Shown here in pieces: positions 21,650 to 34,300 of a stretch of DNA of 64,000 bases. Positions within the stretch are counted from its first letter, which is position 1. Each line of letters starts with the position of its first letter. The notes under the pieces were generated by a model, which worked only from the letters and a program-made list of their open reading frames with translations, was not told the DNA's origin and did not search any database. Origin of the DNA: Agelaius tricolor. Lineage: Eukaryota; Chordata; Aves; Passeriformes; Icteridae. The stretch lies in NCBI GenBank assembly GCA_023055355.1, contig JALJCS010000020.1:9345001-9409000 (forward strand). The letters run 5' to 3'. A program made the position numbers and the translations under genes.

Positions 21650-22380
21650 TTTGTTTCAAACCGTAAATATAACACAATTGTGTTTATGTAACGCAGTTCT
21701 GCGAGATGCTGCACATGGGTTTTAAATAGAATAAGGGTTAAATTTAGCCTCTCTTTTTTTTCCTCCCATTGATTTTGCAGAGATAGATTTGTGTTTAAAG
21801 ACTTCTCACCCTGGAGTTTACCGGACTCTGTGCTGAATGATCTCATTGCTAGGATCTCACTCTTTCTCCACCCTTCCCTCCCGTCATTTGCTATTCTGAC
21901 TAAAGATGAGACAGAAAAAGTTAAACAAACTTTTTTTTAAGATGGGGAACGCATCATCCTATGTGTTTATGCAGTATTAAACACAACAAGATCATTATCT
22001 GGAGACACTGGAGACCGGATTCCCTTTGGATATAAATGACTAAAGTTCCCATCAAGTACATGATTTACACCAGCACGGGCTTTGGCGCCAGGGTGTATAA
22101 AGATGAGCAAGGGAAAAAAAATTCAGCTATGCAGAGTTGGACTTTTTAAACCTTTCTTATTAGCCTCCAATTAGCAACTGGAAAAAATTATTGGAAGAAG
22201 GAAAAGAAATAAGCTGAACATCATCAGAAGAGCAGACTTTGAAACTATGAACGTATTTTGTGTTTTTAAACCTCACTTGGTTCTTTTCCAGTCATCAGCA
22301 AAGGGTTAGGCCAACGACTGGGTCTGAATTTCCCCACTTCTCAGAAGTCAATATTTGTTATTTATGCCCCTAATATGAGC
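21650..22380. other. Candidate regulatory or conserved noncoding segment
   Basis: AACACAATTGTGTT at 21671-21684 is a 14-bp perfect palindrome. TTTGGCGCCA at 22081-22090 fits an E2F-type site, and TTATCT (GATA on the other strand) lies near 21996. Repeats are absent from the segment. No conservation data were available, so function is inference. Confidence 0.25.
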
Positions 22381-25300
22381 AAAATTATATCTGGGATTCA
22401 GAGCCAAGAGCCGTTGATGCAGAGGGGTTTGCAGATTGGGCTAGCTTTGCCATATGGGATGTTAGGAGCAGTTTTTCTCCAGCTCCAGCCTCTCCCAAGG
22501 TTATTTTGAAGTTTCCCTTGTGATTCACACATCCTGGGATCTCTGCAGTAAAGGATTGGAATGTTGTGCTTGAAGGCAAATCTTTGGGTCAGCTAAGCTA
22601 AGTAGTAAACAACACTTCATGTTTCCAGGGCTCTCAAATAGCAGCATTCCCTCAAAAGCCTTTGATACCAAGTGATTTTAGGTTTACTGACCACATTTCT
22701 GAGGAAGAAACTTGTAATCCACCCAAGCTAGAGCAGGATCCTGACTCAGGGCTGTTACTGTCCAGCTGCTTCCATCCTGCTGGGACACCAGAAATACTGG
22801 GTTTTATTCTCTCAGGAAAGAAAAATATTACCTGACTTTTGGAGGAAAAAAATGACTGGTGAGCCAAATTCTTTGGTCACATCTTATTCATGGTCTTTAT
22901 GCAGCCTGGAAGAGTCTTCCAGTTTGTCACGGGTTCTTCACTCATGTTTGTGAACTAAGCACAAGTTTGAATTTCTTCCAGCTCTAACAAGGATGGCATC
23001 TGTCTGGGAAGCTGGAATAGGCAACAGGAAAAAATAGGTTTGGGTTTTTCTCTAATATGGGTCCAGGATTTAAAATAATCTGTGCATCCTGAGGACCACT
23101 CTGTTACCTCACTGGTCCTTCAAGAGCGAATTGCCGAGGCTTCCTGGCAGCAGGGATTTGATGCATGAAGGAAATTTGGATAATTTCCCACACTGGGAGA
23201 TCTGGATGGAGCAGTTGTCTCCCAGTTGGTTGGGTTTAAACTGGTGAATGGAATGGCACTAGGAACATTGTCCTGGCTGACTGGGGGCATAGCACATGTA
23301 CGTGATGTTTGTTGGTTCCAAGCTTGGCCCATGCTGGGTTTGAAGCCTGGGTTTGTTTAGAAGGTGGGATGATGCTGTGGTTGAATGACATGTAATTCAA
23401 TGCCCATTTTTGCCAGTTGGACTGTCTGTGGTCTCTTCCGTTGCTCCTTTCCAGGGCTCCCTAACTCCAAGCTAATTGGGTGCTGGCTCCAGGCTTTCTA
23501 TTTTAATGCTGTTTGATGATAATCATCATTCCCGCAGGGTGAATGGTTGAGAACAAAGACAGGAAACGTCCTCCTGATTAGATAGAGGCAGGAGAGCCAT
23601 TGGAGGAAAAAAACAAATGACAAAAGTGACAAATGAGGGTCCTGTGACTTCTGCCATCCTCCTGGGGCATGTGGAAGGGCCTGGAAGGAGACATGAATAA
23701 GACTTATTTACTGGTTTGGAAAACCATGCCTTGGAAGTCTTCAGGTTTCATCTCCATCTTCAAACAAAGGCCAGAGGAGAGATAAGGCCAGGCAGCTCCC
23801 AGGGCTGGGCTGTTCTGGGGACAGTTACACAATCCCTCCTTCGTTCCAGTCAGATGAAAACTAATCATTGATGCTGTGTAAGAGGGAAAGAAGCAACATT
23901 CAGATGTGGGTTTAGGTGATGAGCAGGGTACAAACTACACCTGCAGTGTATTCAGAGCACATGCCTGAGCCCAGCTGGAGTCTCACCTTGTTCCATGTTG
24001 ACTTGTGTTGATGCCATGGCCAGCTTGGTGTGTTCCTTGGGAACCATTGGAAAGGCAAAATGGGCCTCAGCAACAACCCAAATGTGTGCAGTGCTGCAGA
24101 GCAGAAGGGTGTGGTCTATCTTGTGCTCCATTCATGGGTAAATGTGTCTTTTACAGAATTATCAAACAGTTTCAGAATCCTAAAAGGGCTTGCAAGTGTC
24201 TTGCTGCAAGGACAGGAAGGTTCTGCAGGAGTTGGGCTTTAGGTGTCAATCCTGAGAAAGGTGAGCCCATGGAGTTCGGAGCAGGTCATGTTCAACCCTG
24301 GATCCTGTCCGGGTCCCAGAGATGCCATGAGAGTCTGATTTTACCTTTTTCTTCAAGTACAGAGGACTTATGTCTTGGGGGGAAAGATCAACAAAATTAT
24401 GCTTTGACTTCAGACAAATGGTCATCAGAATATTGTAACTTCTTAAAAGTGGAGAGGTTTTCATTTTCAGTGGTTGAAAACTGAGTGGGAGCTGGAAGTA
24501 CAGGGGAGCTGGTTCTGATTAGCCCCAAATTCCCACATGCTGTCGTGCATTTTGGGTTTATTTTTGTTTGTTAAACTTTGTTTCAATTAATTCTGTTTAG
24601 TGCTCATGTTTAGAGCATGGCCTTGGGTTTGTTTATGATCATTGTGCACTGGGGGGATGAGCAGAGTCTGGGCAGCTCTGAGAAACCCCCAAACTGAGGG
24701 GTTGGACTAGAGGGGGCTCTGAGATGCCCAAGGAGTTTGACATTCCCATGGCTTGGAGAAAACCTTTAAAAGGTTTTCTGAGGCTGAATGAAACATAAAG
24801 CTCCAAATCTTTCCTTCTCTGTAGAAGAGGCAAAAACCTGATCTGGAGAACAGCTCTAGGGCTGGTATTTTTGGTGGTTCTTCCCCAAACCTTGGCAACT
24901 TGTCCTGCTCCTTACCAGACCCTTTGAATTAAGGGTTACTGTGGTTCTCAGTGCTGTCTAGGTTTGAAGCCAATAGAAATCTCCTGAAAGGAAATGGAAA
25001 TAGAAATATTCTGATTTAAATACCTTTAACTTAAGCTCTGGAATGAAGCATATTTTCTAAAGCTACAAGATTTTTGTTGATGGTGTTTCTGAAGGTAAGG
25101 GTGACTTTCTAGGTGTGCTCATATAAACCCAAATCTTCCCTCTGTGTTTAGGGATAATTTATAACTACTCTTTAAGATCTCTGCTGTGAAATAAATTAGG
25201 GACATGTCTGGAAAATACTGGATTGGCTTAAATGTGCTGCAGAGTCATTTTTGTTTCTTTTATCCTGCATTTTTAAATTAAAGAAATGTGATGATTTAAG

Positions 25301-26585
25301 GCGTTTGATCTCTGAATGCTGCAATTTTTATTAGCATTTGTTTCCAGTTGTGTGTTTTCCCGGTAATCGGTTTATGGAACCTTTCACCCCCAGTCTCCTC
25401 CTCCAGGGTCGCGTGCCTTGCTCAGGTCCAGCCATCTGGCTCTTCTCTCCCACCACTGAGCAAATGGGGGTCACTTTTTTTTTCTGGAAAGAAAGAAGAA
25501 CAAATGCTGCTGCAGCCCATTGCTCCTTGGCAGCTCTGTTGGGTGGCCTCAAGCATGGTCAAGGACTTAAAAACTGCAGAGTGACCTCCTGGTCCCTTTC
25601 TAGGTTGGATATTCCAGCCTGGGAATGAGATGTACAATGTTGCTGGAAGTTCTGCCAAGCAACTCAACCTAATGCATGATTTCACTTCCGAATCAGATAT
25701 GCTTCCCCCTCCTTTGGAGGGTCTAGTGAATCAAGATGTTACTTCAAAACCACTCATTTCAAAATCACACAGATCTGTCTTTTCCCTTCTTGGGACCAGT
25801 TCAGGATCTGTTTGGAGTCACTCATATTCACAGGCAATAGCCCAACAGTTGGCCTAGAGCAACACTGAAGGAGCAGAGCTGGTCTGGAGGGAGGTTTTGC
25901 AAAGATCACTGAAGTTCAGAAATCCCTAAGAATTTATTCTTATCCTTTATTTCTGGTAGAAACACTTCCAAAAGTGCATCTATGTCAGTTGCATTCCCTT
26001 GTACCTTTGTCTGTGCATTATCTGTGGGTTCCACTAGCCCACACTCCTTCAGCTGCTCTGCTGTGCCAATGCTGTGAGGATTCTGCTCTCCCCAGAGCGC
26101 TGTCCAGTCAGCTTTGGTGCATCCCACAGGAGCTCCCACTTCAGCAAAGTGCCATTCCCTCTGTCAGAAGAGAAAAGCTGAAATTTGGTTTAACCAGCCA
26201 CAGCTCTGGGGCTTGGGTTGCTCTCCCAGAGCTCAGCCTATGGTTCTGACCTGAAATAGGCTCCCTAACAAGTCGTTCCAGCCTCTGTGTGTGTTGTTAA
26301 CTGTTTCCATGTTTTTGACAGATGGCTTGGTGTACCTCACAGCAAAGCCAACTTCCTGTTGAACAAACAATGAGGAAAGAGGAGGGAGGAAGAATGGGGT
26401 GTGGGAGAGAACACAGGATGCCATTTATATTTTATTTATGCAAGTGTTGGGTTTATTTTTTTTATTATTTTTAAATCTTGGGTATGCAGAGGACTGAGAA
26501 TTTGGGGAGAAACTGGAATTTTGAGGCTTCATTTAGGAGGAGTCTTCAAGGTTTCCAAACCTCCCTCCAGAGACTGAGACCTGTC
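22381..26585. other. Non-genic stretch
   Basis: About 4 kb of unique-looking sequence. A 75-codon plus-strand frame at 25630-25857 has a fairly protein-like composition, but no motif and no splice signals that would make it an exon. Nothing else is recognised. Confidence 0.5.
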
Positions 26586-26591
26586 ATTGCT

Positions 26592-26650
26592 CCTGTTTTA
26601 CTGATACAATGGGGAGTTGTGGTTCAAAGAATGGAGTTACTGTCTTGTAA
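26592..26650 (+). mobile_element. Possible MIR-like fragment
   Basis: CTCCTGTTTTACTGATACAA and GTTGTGGTTCAAAGAATGGA follow the order of a MIR core (a CCATTTTACAGATGA-type string, then a CTGAGGTTCAAAG-type string) with many changes. The match is weak. Confidence 0.3.
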
Positions 26651-29600
26651 GTCTTCTGTAAGGAACTGTCTGTCCCTTCCTGGCAGTGATATTCCTTTTG
26701 GAGAAGCTTTCAGGACTCAGGCTGCACAAGGCTTTGCTTTCAAGGTTTTATGCTTGTCTGAAATGCCAGAAGCTATCACCAGGCTTCATCTCCCAGTGAA
26801 TTGCTTTGCTAAGTGACCCCTTATTTTGTGACCTCATGGTCTAGCACATTCTTTTACTGTCCTACAGAAGATTTTGGTGGAATTTATTTTTGGTCAGAAC
26901 ACAGGACTGTGACTTGGACTTAGGTCTGACAGGGTGAACTTGGAGAAGCCAGGGCAGAGTCTTGTCAATCTCTAATATATAAACAGGAATATTTGACTGT
27001 TTTTGCCAAGTATTTTTAAGATCTAGTGGTAGAGAAAGCTTGGAGGCCTCTGCAGCTAGCAGAGGTTATTTATGTTACTGTGGTGACCAGCACAAGATTT
27101 TCTCAGTCCGGTAGAGAAGAACTGGTGGCACTGACAGAGCAAGAATTCCACATCAGCACAGAGTGGGACCCAAGTGCTGGTAACTTGCTTGATGAATGTC
27201 TTGAGAAGCAGCACAGATTGTCTGTTATTGTTCAAGTCCTCATTGGCCACAACTCCTGTCCAGCCCCTCCCCAGCAGCACACAGTGAGTGATTCCCAGGG
27301 TTTCTGATGGCTGGGTTTGGAGCTGTCTCTGCTGTCCCCTCTGAACAAGAGCTGCTCTTGCAGGACTTCAGCCTTGGCTGGTGCTTGCCCTGCCTGGTCA
27401 GTGTGATCAATTTTGATGGACACAGAATTCAGCTGACCCCAGCTCCTTGGAAAACAGCTGACTCTGCTCTCTGCCTCGCTCTGTGCCTTGCTCTGCTTTC
27501 TGTTTACTGTGACCCAGCCCTTCTGGTTACCTCTGAATCTTTTTTCTTCTCTCTTGAAACCATATGCAAATTTGTTTCTCTCCTTCCTCTACATTTCTGC
27601 ATCCCTCCCTGTGGTGATCTCATCCTTGTTTACAATGGAATTCTCCCTGGACACTGTGCAAGGTGTGGGTGATGGGAGTGAATTCCTCCCACTTGGGATT
27701 TTGCTCTCATAGAGCAAAACAGATTTTGCCCCCGAATCTGCATAGGTCCTTGTCAGCTCCTCAGCACAGTCAGATGACACCAGGAAAGCAGAGCTGGTGA
27801 TAGTTCCTATTCCAAAACCCCTCTGCTTCCTTGTTTGCTCTCTAGTAACCCCAGGGAACTGCACCTGAATGATCCCTTCTGAGATGTGGTGAGGGTCTGC
27901 TGGACCAGGCCACCCAGCTCTGGCCAGAGGCTCTTGGGCAGTAATGTCCTGCCAGAATATCAAACACCCATCCTGAAATGCTGCTGGCTGCCTTACCCCA
28001 AGGCTGTACCCCAAACCAGGGTACATCAGTATATCTTGGGGTCTTTCCCCCAAAAAGTCTGGCAGCTCCAAGCCTGAGAAGCATCCATGCAACCCTCCAG
28101 TTCTGCAGAGGCATTTGCAGGGATCCCAAGTGGTTCTCTGTCCCTGAAATAGCACAGCCTGTTAAACACTCCCAGCTGAAGGAAACCCACACTCAGTGGC
28201 AGGAGGTTTGGGAGGCACCACCATGCCAAGTCCCCTTTGCAATCCATCATTCCCCTTTCCACAAGTTTCCCAGGCAATGGGAGTGTTTTTCCATCCTTCC
28301 CTGCTAGTAATGAAGTAAAGTATAAAGTGAGTTATAAAGATGTTTAAAGGAGCTTTTGCCCTGGCCTGGCCTGGAAGAGCTGAGGTCATTCCCAGTGCAC
28401 ATTAGAGAATATGTGGAGGGTCTTTGGAGCTTTCTTCCAGGGAAACAGCTAATAAAGCTGCCTGTGTTTGTTGTTCATGCCAAGACACATTCCAGCATCT
28501 GATTATTTTATGTCATTACTTTAATGTGGAAAGAAAGAGCGAAGCATGGATTTTTCCAGGTGGATTGGCCTGTTTGGGGGAGGTCACAGCTTAGGGTGGG
28601 TGTGTTGGATTAAAACTGACCCAAACTACTCTGTCAAAAATAAACTTTGTGCAGCTAAACTTCAAATTTTAATGTCACTAAAGTTGAATGAGGGAGGGTA
28701 TGGCAGCAGAACCAACAGCTTCCATTTGGAGGCGTTTGCAGATTTGATGTGGAATTGAAAAAAGAAAGAAAAAGAGACAATAGCGTTGTAATTGCTTAAG
28801 TGGCTCAAACTGCAGAGGAAATGCTGGAAACTCATGTAAAAGACCTCCCTGTAGCCAAATGTAGTACAGAAGGTACCAAAGAGGAATTTTGCTCCCTCAG
28901 AAATTCTGTAGTTTGAGGAAGGGATTGTTCCCAATTGGAATAAAATGCTAAACTTCCCATGTCCCACAGGCCTACTTAAAAGATGGATTTAATGTTACCA
29001 AGACACTTTGTCAAGGGGATTAGCTGCTTGAACTTTTTTACTGTGGTAAATAATGCAGAAATCTAACAAACATTCTGACATTTCTAGGAAAAAAAGTCAT
29101 CAAAATCAATATTTCTCTTTAGATCTCTGCTTTTTAAAGGTAATTACCCTGTTTCAACTCTTTTAAACCAGCTGTGCTCTGTCTGAGGTCTTGGTCTTTG
29201 GATATGTGACCAGTCTCTACTCGTGGGAATAGGGAATAATGATTTTGTGAAACTGGATACATGAGTATGGACTCTCTATAATCAGAAAAAGTCATAGATT
29301 CATGTTCTGTAGGTCTGGTTTAATTTTTCACTTTTGTGTCACTTCATTGGCATTTCTCTTAATTCTCCCCAACACAGCCAGAATTGGAAACAGGACATCT
29401 AAGTCTGGGAATTTGTGGCCAGCTTCTTATCTCCCATTGGTTTTCCACCACTATAACTTCAATGATGGATCATCTTTTTTTGTTTAAATATTCTGGTGTG
29501 AGAGAAATGAAGACCAAAGGACTCGGGATAGTTTATGATGGGTTACTGGATATAAGTGGAAAATTAGAAGCGATCCATATCCGGTCTATTTAACTCTGTT

Positions 29601-31930
29601 ATCCATTTAATCATCACAATTCCAGGCACTGTAAATTTCTAAATGTTATTTGGAAATGAAGTGGCTCATTACAACTGATGTTGCTAATCCTTCTGCTGGC
29701 AGTAGCTCCCCTGCTGAAATGACATAATTTGTGACTTGCAGTGATCAGTGGTGTTGTAGGCAGGTTAAATCTAAAGCCCAGTTTGCAATGGTTTTTCTCA
29801 TTATCTTACAACACAGTTGTTAACTGCTACGTGTGGCTGTTATGTTTGACATTAGATGGCGAAGGGAAAATAAATATTTAAATCCTGTTTATGTGTGGTC
29901 CTGCCAAGCAGCACAGAGACAGGACTGGTGTCCAGTCCTCCCAACTGGAACTCCATGGCTTTGGGTTCTAAGTAAGGTGGGAATTCCTGGGTTCTGCTGT
30001 GCACTGTGGGGGCCTTCCTGCTTGTAAAGAGGATTCTAAAGAGAAGATTAATTTTCCGTTCTGAGGACAGACAAGAATGAATAGGTCTCATTTTCAAGAT
30101 ACTAAGGAAAACTAGCAGAAGAAGATTGGCTGTTGCCAACAGCTGTCTATGTCAGGTCTAAATTGTAATACAGGATTCCTGTCCACAAGTGGTCTGTAAG
30201 TTTTCATTGAAAATTCTTTGAGATCCTATATTTCCTAAATTTCTGCTGGAGATACATTGCATGCTGCAGCAACTGCAGCTGTGAAGATTGTGGACAGTGC
30301 TTGATGAGCTGGGTAAAATGGTCTCATGAGTAGGCAATATGTTCATGCAGATCAGCACGTTTTCTGACTGGGTGTCTAAAAGGTGGATTAATTGAAATCT
30401 AAATCTGAGTATATTGACTTCAGGGTTTGGTGTAATGTTGCAGGGATGAGCCCAAGGAGATATGGATGTTTGGATCCAGATGAAAACTTTAAAAATTAAA
30501 ATATCAAATTTGTTTCCATCCTGAAAAACTGGGTCTGGTGTAGAAGGTAGATCATTACTGATCTGTGGTGAGGCTCAGATGATTTAATCCCACTGCTTTA
30601 GTACCTTCCTCTAAAACAGTGTTTAGTACAGCTCTCATCCCTTATCCACATTTTTGTTCCGCTTGGATTTGTGGAAGTTTCTTATCAAAAGAAAACATCC
30701 AAGGACTGAACACAGATTTGAGAGGGGAAATGAAAAGCACTGGCAAGCCAGAAGGGAGGTATCAGGTTGATTGCTCAGCTTTCTTAATAAACTGCTTGAG
30801 TTTAAACATGGCCTTGGTCCTTCAGCCCAGCTTCTCCTTCCTAGCTTCAGCTGTAGAAAAAATAACAACAAAACTTTGTATTGTGATGGAGAATGTTGCT
30901 CACAATGCCATGGAATCACTGCATTCACCCATCACAAGAACAGCCTGACATTGGTCTGAATCTTGGGTGGGCTCCAGGGGTTGAACATCAGCAAATTCTA
31001 TGGATCTGTTTGGGAGTTTTTAGTTGGTCTGAAGTCTCCAAAAAAGAAGTGTTCCCAGCACCTCAGGAACAGCTTCACACCTATTCTCAAGCTCTAAGGA
31101 CTGTAGGGAATGTGCAGAGTAGACACAACAATGTGGGGCAGACATGAAGATCATGGATGACCTGCAGTGATTTCTCTGCTGGGCAGGTAAGGATACACAA
31201 CACACCATGGATCTTGGAAACCCTTCCAAAGCTCCAGGCTTGGATGTGCTTTGAGGTGTTCATGAAATGTGTGGTACTATGAATGTGCTGGAAAACACAG
31301 GGCTTTTGTTTTCCTTCGAATTATTTCACTGGTGTTTTTCTTGAACTGCGCTGAATATCTTAGAGATGAGTGGAGAAGAAGAAAATTTGCAAAATTTAAC
31401 GCTTCAGGACTATTTAGCTTTTTGATAATGATATTGGTAAAATAATGAGATTATTCAAAGCAATCACCTGCTCTTTTGTAACCTTGAGTCACTTTTGAAG
31501 AACTTGTGGAACAGCAACAGTGGATTTTGCATCCTTCATGTTTTTCCCAGAGCTCAGAATTTCTCTGCAGTGGCCTTTCTGCACTTACTCTGGGGACATA
31601 GGATGCTCTGCTTGCAGATCAATCTTTCACACAGTCCTAAAGCCTTCTGGGATGTGGGAGCCTAAAGCCCAGGCTTCCTAGAAGCTGGGAGACTGAGGTG
31701 ATTGATAATGCAGCAGATTTTCCACTGAAAGCCAAATGGTTTATGCCAGGATTTTTTTGAGACCAGCATGCGACTGAGAAATATCCCAGGATTTATCCCA
31801 TTTGGACTCTAAAGTTTTCTGCTGCAGTTTCTGAGCAGTTTGGGTCATGGTCCCATGCCTGTGGTGAAGCTGCAGCAATGAGTGTGTCATGAAAAGAAAG
31901 CTCTTCCATCCATCCAGATCTGACCCACTT
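26651..31930. other. Non-genic stretch
   Basis: More than 5 kb without a recognised gene or repeat. The 188-codon minus-strand frame at 27589-28155 and the overlapping plus-strand frames share no known motif. The sequence between 28980 and 29650 is AT-rich. Confidence 0.5.
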
Positions 31931-31934
31931 AAGT

Positions 31935-31998
31935 GTGTCCAGATGGACAGATGACCTCCAGAGGTTCCTTTCAGCCTAAATTATTCAGTGACTCCGTT
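31935..31998 (+). mobile_element. Very short CR1 LINE 3' tail
   Basis: GATGACCTCCAGAGGTTCCT, then TTCAGCCTAAATTATTCAGT and GACTC, resembles the final 60 bp of a CR1 subfamily whose 3' end reads GATGACCTCCAGAGGTCCC followed by TTATTCTGTGATTC. Confidence 0.75.
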
Positions 31999-33080
31999 TC
32001 CAGCATTCCAGAGGGAGTGTTAGGTGAAACTGGGACCATCCCATCTGGGGAGGAGGATAGAGTTATATCTGCAAGTCCTGTATCTTGACCCCATCCTCTG
32101 CCCTGGCCATCCATCACTGGGCACTGGTATTTTATTCTACCAGGATGTCAATCACCTTTTCAATTAGTGAGTGGGAGGGGAGAGTGTGGCTGATAGCACC
32201 CAATCTTCCATTTGATTTAGGATGAATCACACTTAAGAGGGCATCTGGGGTTAAAGAACACAGGATTCTGGACACACATATAAATCAACAGGCTTGAGGT
32301 TTGCATTATTCACCTTCTGGAGTATGAAGTGATATGACTCATTGGATCATAAAAGAGATCAAATAGCTTTGTTGCTAATAATTCTTTCCTTGACCCATTC
32401 CCTGGCACATTAGGTTTGTAAACAGAGTTTTAATGGCATCCCTTGGAAGTAATAACATCACGCCTTTATAGCACCTTGGCTGACTGTATCCTCCTGGCTG
32501 TAACTGTGCTTGGGTTTAAGCCTCAGCCATTTGTGGGAACTAATGTGCTTTCATATTTTAAGTTTGCAGTTATTGCCTTTTTGAGATTGATCATCTCCAG
32601 TTACTCTGCCTCCCACCTCTCCTCTTTCACAGACGACATTTGAACCCTCCCAAGAGCTCACAACTCAGCTTCTCCCAAATGATAAGCACACCCTGTAATA
32701 TTCTGGTGCAGATAACATGCTTGAACTTCAGGGTGTTGTCAATGTCTAATGAGCTCATGGCACCATTTACTGTTTTATGCCTAAATCATGATTGTTCATT
32801 AACAAAAACAGCACTAGACCATGTGCTAAATTTGGATGGAGGAAAAGGTAAAGCAGAGTCGTCTGATAAGGATGTGGCACCTGTGGCAGGACAGGCAGCA
32901 CATTTCTTGCTGGCTCCTGTGCCCATTCCATGCAGTGGCTCCTGTGGAGAAGCCTGGAGCGGAGGGAGAGCAGTACAGGGCTCTGGTGTTGTGGCTTTCC
33001 AGGAACTCCTGAGTTGTGCTCTGATGTGCTGGTGCTCTTTGTCTTTCTGGGCGTCACCCATGGCAGCCTGCTTTGAGTTG
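31999..33080. other. Non-genic stretch
   Basis: Unique-looking sequence. The 158-codon plus-strand frame at 32640-33116 has no recognisable domain and runs into the CR1 elements that follow. Confidence 0.5.
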
Positions 33081-33082
33081 TT

Positions 33083-33350
33083 TCATGGAATTATCAATGT
33101 TGGGAAGGGCCTCTGAGATCATTGAGTCCAACTGCTAACCCAGCACCACTATGTGCACCACTGAAACCATGTCCCCAAGTGCCACATCCATGTGCTTTTT
33201 GAGCACAGAATCATAGAATGGTTTGGGGACCTTAAAGTCCATCCAATTCCACCCCTTGCCATGGGCAGGGACACCTTCCACTATCCCAGGTTGCTCCAAG
33301 CCTCATTCAGGGATGGTCATTCCAGCACTTCCTTGGGCAGCTTCACTCGC
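33083..33350 (-). mobile_element. CR1 LINE (host copy), split by a nested CR1
   Basis: The left part (33083-33206) reads TCATGGAATTATCAATGTTG to CCACATCCATGTGCTTTTTG plus GAGCAC. The right part resumes near 33305 with CAGGGATGGTCATTCCAGCA and CTTCCTTGGGCAG. The two parts join as one continuous antisense CR1 in which a GAACACTTCCAGGGATGG-like block has been broken. The piece between belongs to another CR1 subfamily. Confidence 0.8.
33207..33304 (-). mobile_element. CR1 LINE 3' end nested in another CR1
   Basis: AGAATCATAGAATGGTTTGG marks the 3' terminus of a separate CR1 copy, followed by GCCATGGGCAGGGACACCTT and CAGGTTGCTCCAAGCC. It is severely 5'-truncated at about 98 bp. It has the same orientation as its host and must be younger. 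Confidence 0.85.
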
Positions 33351-34059
33351 CCCTGCCTGTGTCTGTCTCATGTGCTGCCTGTCAAGTGGTGCCCCCTTGC
33401 ACCCCACCAGCTTTGCTCTGCCTGCCCAGGCTGCAGGACTTGCACACAGGGTTGATGGTTCTCAGGACAGGAAATCACATTTTCAAGCAGTACAAATGGG
33501 AGAATAAGGTCCAAGTCTCCACTAGAAGGTCTGTCCTGTTGGAAGAGATGGAGATATCTGGTGCAGGGAGAGGAGGAAGGGGGTAAAGGAAAGGAAAGAA
33601 GGTTGGGAGCTGTCAGTGTAGAACTGTGCTGCTTCGTCACAGTCTCAGGTTCATCACGCAGTCTTGGGTTGCTGCTGAGCCTAAGAGACCTTTGTAGAGA
33701 TAACTTTTGAGACTTTGTTCCAGTTTTTATCTAAGAACTTGGAGTTTTTTGGTGGCTAATTTAATCACAGGCTGGTGGACACAAAAGCAGCAAGCTGTAG
33801 CTGATGGTCACTAAAGAGGGCTTTGGGTGCAATAGAGTTGAAAATCTCTAATTATAGCATGAAATCTTGCAGATACACAGACCAAGGAGCTTAAGGAGAA
33901 TGTTGAAGAGGGAAAACAATGCGAAGGATGAGGAGTGGGTGGGAGTCTGGGAATATCAGGATTGTTCCACCTCATCTGAAGGACATTCTGTATCAGTTTT
34001 CATGTTATCACTATTTTGGTCAGTTCCTATAGTTAATACATAAATTCTTGCATTGAGAC
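33351..34059. other. Non-genic stretch
   Basis: No gene or repeat is recognised apart from a short purine-rich run at 33563-33605. Confidence 0.5.
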
Positions 34060-34300
34060 CTAACAAAAGACTGCTCAGGGACAGCATATAAATAGCTTTT
34101 GGGCTGCCTTATATTTATATATGTTGGTTAAGCAAACTTACATGGATAAACAATAGCAATATAATGACCTTTTTATAGATATGGCTCCGTGCATGTACCA
34201 GAGCAGTCTGGTGTATTTATTTCAGCTCGTAAACCATGCATGGTTAGTACAGGATGTGTACTCTTCAGCATTTACAGTTGTTTAAAGGGAGGCTTTCGTG
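34060..34300. other. Candidate regulatory or conserved noncoding segment
   Basis: AT-rich, repeat-free sequence with a 14-bp perfect palindrome AACCATGCATGGTT (34232-34245), a forkhead-like GGATAAACAA near 34145 and a MEF2-like CTTTTTATAG near 34170. The motifs are visible, but the role is inference. Confidence 0.25.

Noticed and set aside
25630..25857. 75-codon frame with fairly protein-like composition
   Set aside because: It has no known motif and no evident splice sites, and frames of this length are common by chance in 64 kb.
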